A stretch of 5,271 nucleotides of DNA, from positions 1 to 5,271 of the forward strand of contig JANXMO010000551.1 in the NCBI GenBank assembly GCA_025354615.1, written 5' to 3'. Below the pieces are notes generated by a model. The model saw only the letters and a program-made list of their open reading frames with translations, had not been told where the DNA came from and did no database searches. The stretch's first letter is position 1. Every line of letters starts with the position of its first letter. This DNA comes from Burkholderiales bacterium (GTDB taxonomy: Bacteria; Pseudomonadota; Gammaproteobacteria; Burkholderiales; Burkholderiaceae_C). Shown here in pieces: positions 1 to 5,271 of the stretch. The translations under genes were made by a program, and so were the position numbers.

Positions 1-765
1 ACCGGCACCGAAAACCTGCTGATGGCGGCCACCTTGGCGCAAGGTGAAACGGTGCTCGAAAACGCTGCGCAGGAGCCCGAAGTCGTCGACTTGGCACAAA
101 TGCTGATCGGCATGGGTGCGCACATTGAGGGCCAGGGCACGCGCCGCATCCGCATCCAGGGTGTGGACCGGTTGCACGGCGTGCAACACCGCATCGTGCC
201 CGACCGCATCGAAGCCGGCACTTTTTTGTGCGCCGTGGCGGCGGCGCAGGGCGACGTGGTGCTGCGCCAGGCGCGGCCCGACCACCTCGACGCCGTCATC
301 GACAAGCTGCGCGAAGCGGGGGTCGACATCGAGTGCGGCAGCGATTGGCTGCGCATCCGCAGCCAGCGCCGGCCGCGCGCGGTCAGCCTGCGCACCAGCG
401 AGTACCCGGCCTTTCCAACCGACATGCAGGCGCAGTTCATGGCGCTCAACTGCATTGCCGACGGCAGCTCGAAGACGACGGAGACCATCTTCGAAAACCG
501 CTTCATGCACGTCAACGAGTTGATGCGCTTGGGCGCGCGGATCGAGGTTGACGGGCATCTGGCCATCGTCCATGGCGTGCCGCGTTTGTCGGGCGCCGCT
601 GTGATGGCGACCGATCTGCGCGCGTCGGCCAGCCTGGTGGTGGCCGGCCTGGTGGCCGAAGGCGAGACGCGGATCGACCGCATCTACCACCTCGACCGCG
701 GCTACGACGCCATGGAGGCCAAGCTGCGCAGCCTCGGTGCCGACATTGAGCGTGTGGCCGCATGA
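1..765 (+). CDS. murA: UDP-N-acetylglucosamine 1-carboxyvinyltransferase (MurA), 3' part
   Basis: MurA transfers enolpyruvate from PEP to UDP-GlcNAc, the first committed step of peptidoglycan synthesis, in the cytoplasm. The reading frame is open from base 1, so the gene is cut by the window edge. The 254 codons seen match the C-terminal 60% of the roughly 420-residue family. Recognisable blocks are [13 protein letters not shown] at residues 1-13, PDRIEAGTF at 67-75, FPTDMQAQF at 138-146, [10 protein letters not shown] at 165-174, [11 protein letters not shown] at 203-213 and [14 protein letters not shown] at 229-242. Asp141 aligns with E. coli catalytic Asp305, and Arg167, Arg207 and Arg233 with Arg331, Arg371 and Arg397 by a constant offset. 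The catalytic-loop Cys115 region lies upstream and cannot be checked. The ATG at base 22 is internal, not the start. The stop TGA overlaps the hisG start by 4 bases. Identification is very secure. Confidence 0.97.
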   Translation, partial: TGTENLLMAATLAQGETVLENAAQEPEVVDLAQMLIGMGAHIEGQGTRRIRIQGVDRLHGVQHRIVPDRIEAGTFLCAVAAAQGDVVLRQARPDHLDAVIDKLREAGVDIECGSDWLRIRSQRRPRAVSLRTSEYPAFPTDMQAQFMALNCIADGSSKTTETIFENRFMHVNELMRLGARIEVDGHLAIVHGVPRLSGAAVMATDLRASASLVVAGLVAEGETRIDRIYHLDRGYDAMEAKLRSLGADIERVAA

Positions 766-1415
766 CGATGATCACGCTGGCGCTGTCCAAGGGCCGCATC
801 TTCGATGAAACGCTGCCGCTGCTCAAAGCCGCAGGAATCGAGATCGGCGAAGACCCGGAGCAGTCCCGCAAACTGATCATCGCCACCAGCCGCCCGGATG
901 TGCGCGTGGTGCTGGTGCGCGCCGCCGATGTGCCGACTTACGTGCAATACGGCGGCGCCGACCTTGGCGTGACCGGGCTCGATACGCTGGTGGAGCACGG
1001 CGGCGCGGGCCTGTACCAGCCGCTTGACCTGCAGATCGCCCGCTGCCGCATGAGTGTGGCGGTGCGGGCTGATTTCGATTACGCCAGCGCCGTGCGACAG
1101 GGCTCGCGTTTGAGCGTGGCCACCAAGTACACAAAGATCGCGCGCGACCACTTCGCTGACAAAGGTGTTCACGTCGACGTCATCAAGCTGTACGGTTCGA
1201 TGGAGCTGGCGCCGTTGACCGGCTTGGCCGACGCCATCGTCGACCTCGTTTCGACCGGCGGCACCCTGCGCGCCAATGGCTTGGTGGAAGTGGAGGAAAT
1301 CATGCGCATTTCGGCTCGGCTGGTCGTCAACCAGGCGGCGCTCAAGCTCAAGCGCGAGGCCTTGCGCAGCTTGATCGATGCGCTTGCGCCGGCACCGTTG
1401 CAGCTTTCGCCATGA
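762..1415 (+). CDS. hisG: ATP phosphoribosyltransferase catalytic subunit, short form (HisG_S)
   Basis: HisG condenses ATP and PRPP to phosphoribosyl-ATP, the first step of histidine synthesis. The 217-residue product has the N-terminal [18 protein letters not shown] block (residues 4-21), [15 protein letters not shown] (64-78) and the HisG signature and PRPP-binding loop around [18 protein letters not shown] (157-174). It ends soon after the catalytic domain. Long-form HisG is about 290-300 residues and carries a C-terminal histidine-binding regulatory domain, which is absent here. In the family, short HisG works as a hetero-octamer with HisZ, a histidyl-tRNA synthetase paralogue; no hisZ is in this window. 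The start is the ATG at 762, which forms an ATGA overlap with the murA stop. An in-frame ATG at 768 would shorten the protein by two residues. No clear Shine-Dalgarno sequence precedes either, so translation is probably coupled to murA (inference). Confidence 0.96.
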   Translation: MTMITLALSKGRIFDETLPLLKAAGIEIGEDPEQSRKLIIATSRPDVRVVLVRAADVPTYVQYGGADLGVTGLDTLVEHGGAGLYQPLDLQIARCRMSVAVRADFDYASAVRQGSRLSVATKYTKIARDHFADKGVHVDVIKLYGSMELAPLTGLADAIVDLVSTGGTLRANGLVEVEEIMRISARLVVNQAALKLKREALRSLIDALAPAPLQLSP

Positions 1416-2725
1416 ACGTCAACATTCGCCACTTGCACACCAGTGCGGCCGACTTTGAAGTCGAATTTCAGCGTGTGCTGCATTGGTCGGCTGAAACCGA
1501 CGAGCAGATCGAGGAACGCGTTGCCGCCATTCTGGCCGACGTGCGCGTGCGTGGCGATGCGGCGCTGCTCGAGTACACGCAGCGCTTCGATGGGTTGGCC
1601 GCACCTTCGGTAGCGGCGCTGGAAATCACACCGGCCGAGCTGCAAGCCGCGCTGGGCGCGATTTTGCCGGCGCAGCGTGACGCGCTTGAAGCGGCCGCGG
1701 CGCGCATCCGCAGCTTCCACGCGCGCCAGCTCGACGCTTGCGGCCGCTCCTGGCATTACCGCGATGCGGACGGCACGCTCCTGGGCCAGAAAGTCACGCC
1801 GCTCGACCGGGTCGGTATTTACGTGCCCGGCGGCAAGGCGGCCTATCCGTCGAGCGTGCTGATGAATGCGCTGCCCGCGCAGGTGGCGGGTGTGGGCGAG
1901 ATCATCATGGTCGTGCCGGCGCCGGGCGGCGAACGCAACGCCATGGTGCTGGCCGCGGCGTCTATTGCCGGCGTCAGCCGCGTCTTCACGCTGGGTGGCG
2001 CGCAGGCCGTGGCGGCGCTGGCGTACGGCACCGCCACCGTGCCGGCGGTCGACAAAATCACCGGCCCGGGCAATGCCTACGTGGCCAGCGCCAAGCGGCG
2101 CGTGTTCGGCAAGGTCGGCATCGACATGATCGCCGGCCCCAGTGAAATTCTGGTGCTGGCCGATGGGAGCACGCCGCCCGACTGGGTGGCGATGGACTTG
2201 TTCAGCCAGGCCGAGCACGACGAGTTGGCACAAAGCATCCTGCTGTGCCCGGATGCCGGCTACATCGCCCAGGTGCACGCGGCCATCGACCGCCTGCTGC
2301 CCGGCATGCCGCGCCAGGCGGTCATTCGCGCTTCACTTGAAGGGCGCGGGGCGCTGATTCAAACGCGCAGCATGGAAGAAGCCTGCGACATTTCCAACCG
2401 CATCGCGCCCGAGCACCTGGAAATCAGCTCGTCCGACCCGCACCGCTGGGAGCCAGCGCTGCGCCATGCCGGCGCCATTTTCATGGGGGCATTCACCAGC
2501 GAAAGCCTGGGTGACTACTGCGCCGGTCCCAACCATGTGCTGCCGACTGCCGGCACGGCGCGGTTCTCGTCACCGCTGGGCGTGTACGACTTTCAAAAGC
2601 GCAGCAGCGTGATCGAAGTCAGCGCCGAGGGCGCGCAGACGTTGGGCCTCATCGCCGCCGAACTGGCGTACGGCGAAGGTCTGCAGGCCCACGCGCGCGC
2701 TGCCGAAATGCGATGCAAGCGATGA
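1412..2725 (+). CDS. hisD: Histidinol dehydrogenase (HisD)
   Basis: HisD performs the last two steps of the pathway, the NAD-dependent four-electron oxidation of L-histidinol to L-histidine through histidinaldehyde, as a zinc enzyme in the cytoplasm. The protein is 437 residues, the usual size for the family. The family signature [17 protein letters not shown] spans residues 213-229, followed by [16 protein letters not shown] (236-251). Zinc ligands are visible as Gln266 and His269 (FSQAEHDE), Asp368 ([15 protein letters not shown]) and His427 (EGLQAHA). The catalytic Glu334-His335 pair sits in APEHLEI. These match E. coli Gln259, His262, Asp360, His419, Glu326 and His327 with a shift of 7-8. 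All key residues are present, so the enzyme should be active. The ATG at 1412 overlaps the hisG stop as ATGA, and no Shine-Dalgarno sequence is evident, consistent with coupling. Confidence 0.98.
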   Translation: MNVNIRHLHTSAADFEVEFQRVLHWSAETDEQIEERVAAILADVRVRGDAALLEYTQRFDGLAAPSVAALEITPAELQAALGAILPAQRDALEAAAARIRSFHARQLDACGRSWHYRDADGTLLGQKVTPLDRVGIYVPGGKAAYPSSVLMNALPAQVAGVGEIIMVVPAPGGERNAMVLAAASIAGVSRVFTLGGAQAVAALAYGTATVPAVDKITGPGNAYVASAKRRVFGKVGIDMIAGPSEILVLADGSTPPDWVAMDLFSQAEHDELAQSILLCPDAGYIAQVHAAIDRLLPGMPRQAVIRASLEGRGALIQTRSMEEACDISNRIAPEHLEISSSDPHRWEPALRHAGAIFMGAFTSESLGDYCAGPNHVLPTAGTARFSSPLGVYDFQKRSSVIEVSAEGAQTLGLIAAELAYGEGLQAHARAAEMRCKR

Positions 2726-3828
2726 CGCAGCTGCCGCCGCCGCAGGCCACTGACGTTCGCCTTGACGAGCGCATGCAATTTGCGCTGCGCGGTGACTTGC
2801 GAGACCTGCAGGCCTATGCCGTGCAACCCAGCGCCGGCCTGGTCAAGCTCGACACGATGGAAAACCCGTTTCGCCTGCCTGCGGCGCTGCGCCAGGCTTT
2901 GGGTGAGCGCCTGGCCGCGGTGGCGCTGAACCGTTACCCGGCCGAGCGGATTGAGGTGCTGCGTGACGCATTGGCGCAGCATGCGTGCCTGCCCGCGGGC
3001 TGCGCCTTGACGCTCGGCAATGGCTCCGATGAGCTGATTTCGATGCTGTCTCTGGCCGGCGCGGTGCCGGGCGCGAGCTTCCTGGCCCCGGTGCCGGGCT
3101 TCGTCATGTACGAGATGGCGGCGCGGCTGCACGGCATCAACTTCATCGGCGTGCCGTTGACCGCGGAGTTTGAGCTGGATGAAAGCGCGATGCGTACCGC
3201 GATCGAGCGCCATCGGCCCGCCGTGATTTACCTGGCGTACCCCAACAACCCGACCGCCAACTTGTGGGATGACGCGGTGATCGACCGTCTCATCGCCACC
3301 GCGCCCGGCCTGGTCGTCATCGACGAGGCCTACCAGCCGTTTGCCGCCCGTGATTCACTGGCCCGGCTCGTGCGCCACCCCCAGGTGCTGTTGATGCGCA
3401 CGATGAGCAAATTCGGCTTGGCGGGCGTGCGCGTCGGCTACCTGATGGGGCGCCAAGAATTGATCAGCGAGATCGACAAGCTGCGCCCGCCATTCAACAT
3501 CAGCGTGCTGAACTGCGAAGCAGCGCTGTTCGCGCTTGAAAACGTTGCTGAATATGCCCGCCAGGCGGCGTTGATCCGCCTTGAGCGCGAACAACTTCAG
3601 CAGGCGCTGGCCGTGTTGCCCGGCGTGCGCGCTTACCCGAGCGAGGCCAACATGATCGTCGTTCGAGTGCCCGATGCAGCCCGCACGTTTGCGGGCATGG
3701 AGCAACGCGGCGTGCTGGTCAAAAATGTTTCCGCGCTGCATCCCTTGCTCGACAACTGTTTGCGCATCACCGTGGGTACGCCTGAGGAAAACCCGCTGAT
3801 GATGGCCGCTTTGAAAGCCAGCCTGTGA
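2722..3828 (+). CDS. hisC: Histidinol-phosphate aminotransferase (HisC)
   Basis: HisC is a PLP-dependent fold-type I aminotransferase that converts imidazole-acetol phosphate and glutamate to histidinol phosphate and 2-oxoglutarate. From the ATG at 2722 the protein is 368 residues, typical of the family. Landmarks are KLDTMENPF near residues 42-50, the RYP element at 71-73, LGNGSDELI (98-106), YPNNPTAN (173-180, cofactor-contacting Asn), VVIDEAY (198-204, Asp201 facing the pyridine nitrogen), [14 protein letters not shown] (227-240) with Lys230 as the Schiff-base lysine, and [11 protein letters not shown] (347-357) with Arg348 as the likely substrate-carboxylate arginine. YPNNPTAN has Ala where many family members have Gly; this is a minor variation. 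An in-frame ATG at 2713 would add three residues, but 2722 gives the same ATGA overlap with the upstream stop as the two preceding junctions, so it is preferred. Confidence 0.95.
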   Translation: MTQLPPPQATDVRLDERMQFALRGDLRDLQAYAVQPSAGLVKLDTMENPFRLPAALRQALGERLAAVALNRYPAERIEVLRDALAQHACLPAGCALTLGNGSDELISMLSLAGAVPGASFLAPVPGFVMYEMAARLHGINFIGVPLTAEFELDESAMRTAIERHRPAVIYLAYPNNPTANLWDDAVIDRLIATAPGLVVIDEAYQPFAARDSLARLVRHPQVLLMRTMSKFGLAGVRVGYLMGRQELISEIDKLRPPFNISVLNCEAALFALENVAEYARQAALIRLEREQLQQALAVLPGVRAYPSEANMIVVRVPDAARTFAGMEQRGVLVKNVSALHPLLDNCLRITVGTPEENPLMMAALKASL

Positions 3829-4439
3829 CGATCAATACGATGACGACGCCCGCGCGTACCGCCCAAGTGCAGCGCGACACCGCTGAAACGCAAATCCATG
3901 TGGCCCTCAACCTGGACGGCAGTGGCGCCTCGTCGCTGGCCACCGGCATCGGTTTTTTCGACCACATGCTCGATCAGATTGCCCGCCACGGCTTGATCGA
4001 CCTGACCGTGCAGGCCAAGGGCGACCTGCACATCGACGGCCACCACACCGTTGAAGACGTCGGCATCACCTTCGGCCAGGCGCTGGCGCAGGCGGTGGGC
4101 GACAAGCGCGGCCTGCGCCGCTATGGCCAGGCGTATGTGCCGCTGGACGAAGCGCTGTCGCGCGTGGTCATCGATTTGTCGGGGCGGCCGGGGCTGCACA
4201 TGCGGGTCGACTTCCGCAGCGGCCGCATTGGTGAGCTCGACACCCAGCTGGTGTATGAGTTTTTTCAGGGCTTCGTCAACCACGCCGGCGCTACGCTGCA
4301 CATCGACAACTTCCACGGCCACAACGCGCACCATCAGTGCGAAACGATCTTCAAGGCGTTTGCCCGCGCTTTGCGCATGGCGGTTGAAATCGACCCGCGC
4401 GCGCCGAGCGTGATTGCGTCCACCAAAGGGTCGCTGTGA
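3825..4439 (+). CDS. hisB: Imidazoleglycerol-phosphate dehydratase, monofunctional (HisB)
   Basis: HisB dehydrates imidazole glycerol phosphate to imidazole-acetol phosphate. The enzyme is a manganese-dependent 24-mer built from an internally duplicated fold. From the GTG at 3825 the product is 204 residues, covering the dehydratase domain only; the N-terminal HAD phosphatase domain of enterobacterial bifunctional HisB is missing. Metal and active-site blocks are [14 protein letters not shown] (43-56), HHTVEDVGI (73-81), [12 protein letters not shown] (151-162) and HNAHHQCE (166-173), and the protein ends with the usual STKGSL. The two HHxxxE/D-type histidine clusters are intact. The start is uncertain: GTG 3825 forms a GTGA overlap with the hisC stop and continues the pattern of the upstream junctions, while the ATG at 3840 would give 199 residues. 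Neither has a strong Shine-Dalgarno sequence. A separate histidinol-phosphate phosphatase must exist elsewhere (inference). Confidence 0.96.
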   Translation: MTINTMTTPARTAQVQRDTAETQIHVALNLDGSGASSLATGIGFFDHMLDQIARHGLIDLTVQAKGDLHIDGHHTVEDVGITFGQALAQAVGDKRGLRRYGQAYVPLDEALSRVVIDLSGRPGLHMRVDFRSGRIGELDTQLVYEFFQGFVNHAGATLHIDNFHGHNAHHQCETIFKAFARALRMAVEIDPRAPSVIASTKGSL

Positions 4440-4455
4440 CAGGCGTTTTAACGGC

Positions 4456-5106
4456 GTGAGCACTTCCACCGTAGCCATCGTCGACTACGGCATGGGCAAC
4501 CTGCGCTCGGTGTGGCAAGCGGTACTTCACGCGGCGCAGGGCACCGGCGTCGAGGTGACCGTGACGGCCGATGCCGACGTGGTGGCCGCCGCCGACCGCA
4601 TCATCCTGCCCGGCCAGGGCGCCATGCCGGATTGCATGCGCGAGCTCCAGGCCTCCGGCCTCGAAGCCACCGTGCGGCAAGCCGCCGCCAACAAGCCGCT
4701 GCTGGGCGTGTGCGTGGGCATGCAGATGTTGCTGTCGCACAGTGAAGAGGGCCCCAGCCGCGGCCTGGCCTTGATGGAGGGCCAAGTGCGCAAATTTCAG
4801 CTGGAAGGCCGGCTGCAGCCCGATGGCAGCCGCTATAAAGTGCCCCACATGGGTTGGAACCGGGTCATCCAGTCACAGCCGCACGCGCTGTGGCAAGGCG
4901 TGTCCGATGGCGCTTTTTTCTATTTTGTGCACAGTTTTTACGCCGATCCGTCAGACCTACGCGACAGGGCCGGTGAAACCCAGTATGGTGAGCGCTTTAC
5001 CTGCGCCCTGGCGCGGGATAACATTTTTGCAACGCAATTCCACCCCGAGAAAAGTGCTGCCGACGGTTTGGCGCTGTATCGGAATTTTTTGCGTTGGAAT
5101 CCTTGA
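4456..5106 (+). CDS. hisH: Imidazole glycerol phosphate synthase, glutamine amidotransferase subunit (HisH)
   Basis: HisH is the class I glutaminase half of IGP synthase. It releases ammonia from glutamine and channels it through HisF, which makes IGP and AICAR from PRFAR. From GTG 4456 the product is 216 residues, normal for the family. The N-terminus [14 protein letters not shown] (6-19) is characteristic. The triad is visible: nucleophile Cys86 in [12 protein letters not shown] (82-93), and His196 and Glu198 in ATQFHPEKS (192-200). KVPHMGWN (128-135) and FYFVHSFY (155-162) are further family blocks. The oxyanion-strand motif reads PGQG (52-55) rather than the commonly cited PGVG. GTG 4456 was chosen because homologues start just before VAIVDYG; an upstream TTG at 4414 would run deep into hisB and add residues unlike the family. 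It lies 16 bases after hisB with only a weak AGG at 4441-4443. HisF is expected downstream. Confidence 0.95.
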   Translation: MSTSTVAIVDYGMGNLRSVWQAVLHAAQGTGVEVTVTADADVVAAADRIILPGQGAMPDCMRELQASGLEATVRQAAANKPLLGVCVGMQMLLSHSEEGPSRGLALMEGQVRKFQLEGRLQPDGSRYKVPHMGWNRVIQSQPHALWQGVSDGAFFYFVHSFYADPSDLRDRAGETQYGERFTCALARDNIFATQFHPEKSAADGLALYRNFLRWNP

Positions 5107-5165
5107 GTATTTTTGGGTGGCCGGCCGCATCGGTCTGCTGTTGATTCTTATCTGCCTTTTTGGCC
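5107..5165 (+). other. T-rich spacer between hisH and hisA
   Basis: This 59-base gap is the longest non-coding stretch in the window and is markedly richer in T than the flanking genes. It contains the perfect 8-base palindrome GGCCGGCC at 5119-5126 and a T5 run near 5157-5161. No purine-rich Shine-Dalgarno sequence lies just before the hisA ATG. I see no stem followed by a U-tract that would count as a terminator, and no good promoter hexamer pair inside it. The hisA frame is open back to 5145, with an alternative TTG at 5160. Confidence 0.6.
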
Positions 5166-5271
5166 ATGCTGCTCATACCCGCGATCGATCTCAAAGATGG
5201 TAAATGTGTTCGCCTCAAGCAGGGCGACATGAACGAGGCGACGCCGTTTGGCGACGACCCGGCCGTGGTGG
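5166..5271 (+). CDS. hisA: ProFAR isomerase (HisA), 5' part
   Basis: HisA is the (beta-alpha)8-barrel enzyme that isomerises ProFAR to PRFAR by an Amadori rearrangement, supplying the substrate of HisH-HisF. Only the first 35 codons are present; the gene runs off the right edge, whereas the full family length is about 245 residues. The N-terminus [20 protein letters not shown] (1-20) is diagnostic of HisA. It contains Asp8, which by family knowledge is the catalytic general base on the first beta strand, and continues into [13 protein letters not shown] (20-32). HisF normally begins differently, with a K-R-I-I-P-C-L-D type strand, so HisA is favoured. ATG 5166 is the canonical family start. 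It follows hisH in the same direction, as in other Burkholderiales his operons. No Shine-Dalgarno sequence is apparent upstream. Confidence 0.93.
   Translation, partial: MLLIPAIDLKDGKCVRLKQGDMNEATPFGDDPAVV

Noticed and set aside
218..231. GCAC-T6-GTGC inverted repeat inside murA that looks like a small hairpin
   Set aside because: The stem is only four base pairs and the T-run forms the loop rather than a tail, so it is not a terminator. It encodes the conserved AGTFLC stretch.
1169..2278. A 369-codon open frame on the minus strand opposite hisG and hisD
   Set aside because: It lies opposite well-identified genes, its translation is rich in His, Arg, Ala and Gly without recognisable motifs, and long antisense frames are expected in GC-rich genes with biased third positions.
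4414..4455. TTG at 4414 as the hisH start
   Set aside because: It would add 14 residues unlike any HisH N-terminus, overlapping hisB. GTG 4456 gives the normal family N-terminus.
3633..4478. A 281-codon open frame on the minus strand opposite hisC and hisB
   Set aside because: Same reason: no family motif, composition typical of an antisense shadow, and the + strand genes account for all of the sequence.
3950..4919. T6 runs in hisB (near 3951 and 4260) and hisH (near 4914) as possible slippage or frameshift sites
   Set aside because: Each encodes conserved Phe-rich motifs (GFFDH, EFFQG, AFFYF), and the frames continue intact to normal stops. Nothing suggests programmed slippage.
5119..5126. 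GGCCGGCC palindrome in the hisH-hisA spacer as an operator
   Set aside because: Short GC palindromes are common in GC-rich DNA. There is only one copy, and no promoter next to it.
4985..5203. A + strand frame across the hisH end and spacer that encodes a hydrophobic segment, resembling a small membrane protein
   Set aside because: The hydrophobic stretch follows simply from T-rich DNA read in this frame. The frame overlaps hisH on one side and hisA on the other and has no good ribosome binding site.

Overview
This is a chromosomal segment from a GC-rich proteobacterium. It holds the 3' part of murA followed by most of a compact histidine biosynthesis operon, in the order murA - hisG - hisD - hisC - hisB - hisH - hisA, all on the + strand. 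The order (murA directly upstream of hisG), the short HisG and the HisB and HisH sequences all point to a betaproteobacterium of the order Burkholderiales. HisB carries a [11 protein letters not shown] block and an extended N-terminus that I recall from Comamonadaceae-type proteins. The taxon is inferred from remembered family sequences, not from a search.

Layout. Positions 1-765 are the last 254 codons of murA. hisG (762-1415), hisD (1412-2725), hisC (2722-3828) and hisB (3825-4439) follow. Every junction from murA to hisB is a 4-base stop/start overlap (ATGA three times, then GTGA), so these five genes are probably translationally coupled. The spacing then loosens: 16 bases separate hisB from hisH (4456-5106), and 59 T-rich bases separate hisH from hisA, which starts at 5166 and runs off the window after 35 codons. 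There is no unexplained stretch longer than 59 bases, and I see no tRNA, rRNA, mobile element, CRISPR array or convincing terminator.

Function. HisG condenses ATP with PRPP. HisA isomerises ProFAR, and HisH with HisF (presumably downstream) makes IGP and AICAR. HisB dehydrates IGP, HisC transaminates the product, and HisD oxidises histidinol to histidine. Three parts are not encoded here and must come from elsewhere: the HisZ regulatory subunit expected for short HisG, a histidinol-phosphate phosphatase (HisB has no phosphatase domain), and HisF plus the HisI/HisE activities, which are probably just downstream. MurA belongs to peptidoglycan synthesis and is coupled to the operon only by position.

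This is essentially an ordinary housekeeping region, and I found no new biological system. The points worth a second look are the chain of coupled starts, the absence of a his leader or attenuator, the unusual T-rich hisH-hisA spacer with no Shine-Dalgarno sequence, and the PGQG variant of the HisH oxyanion-strand motif.
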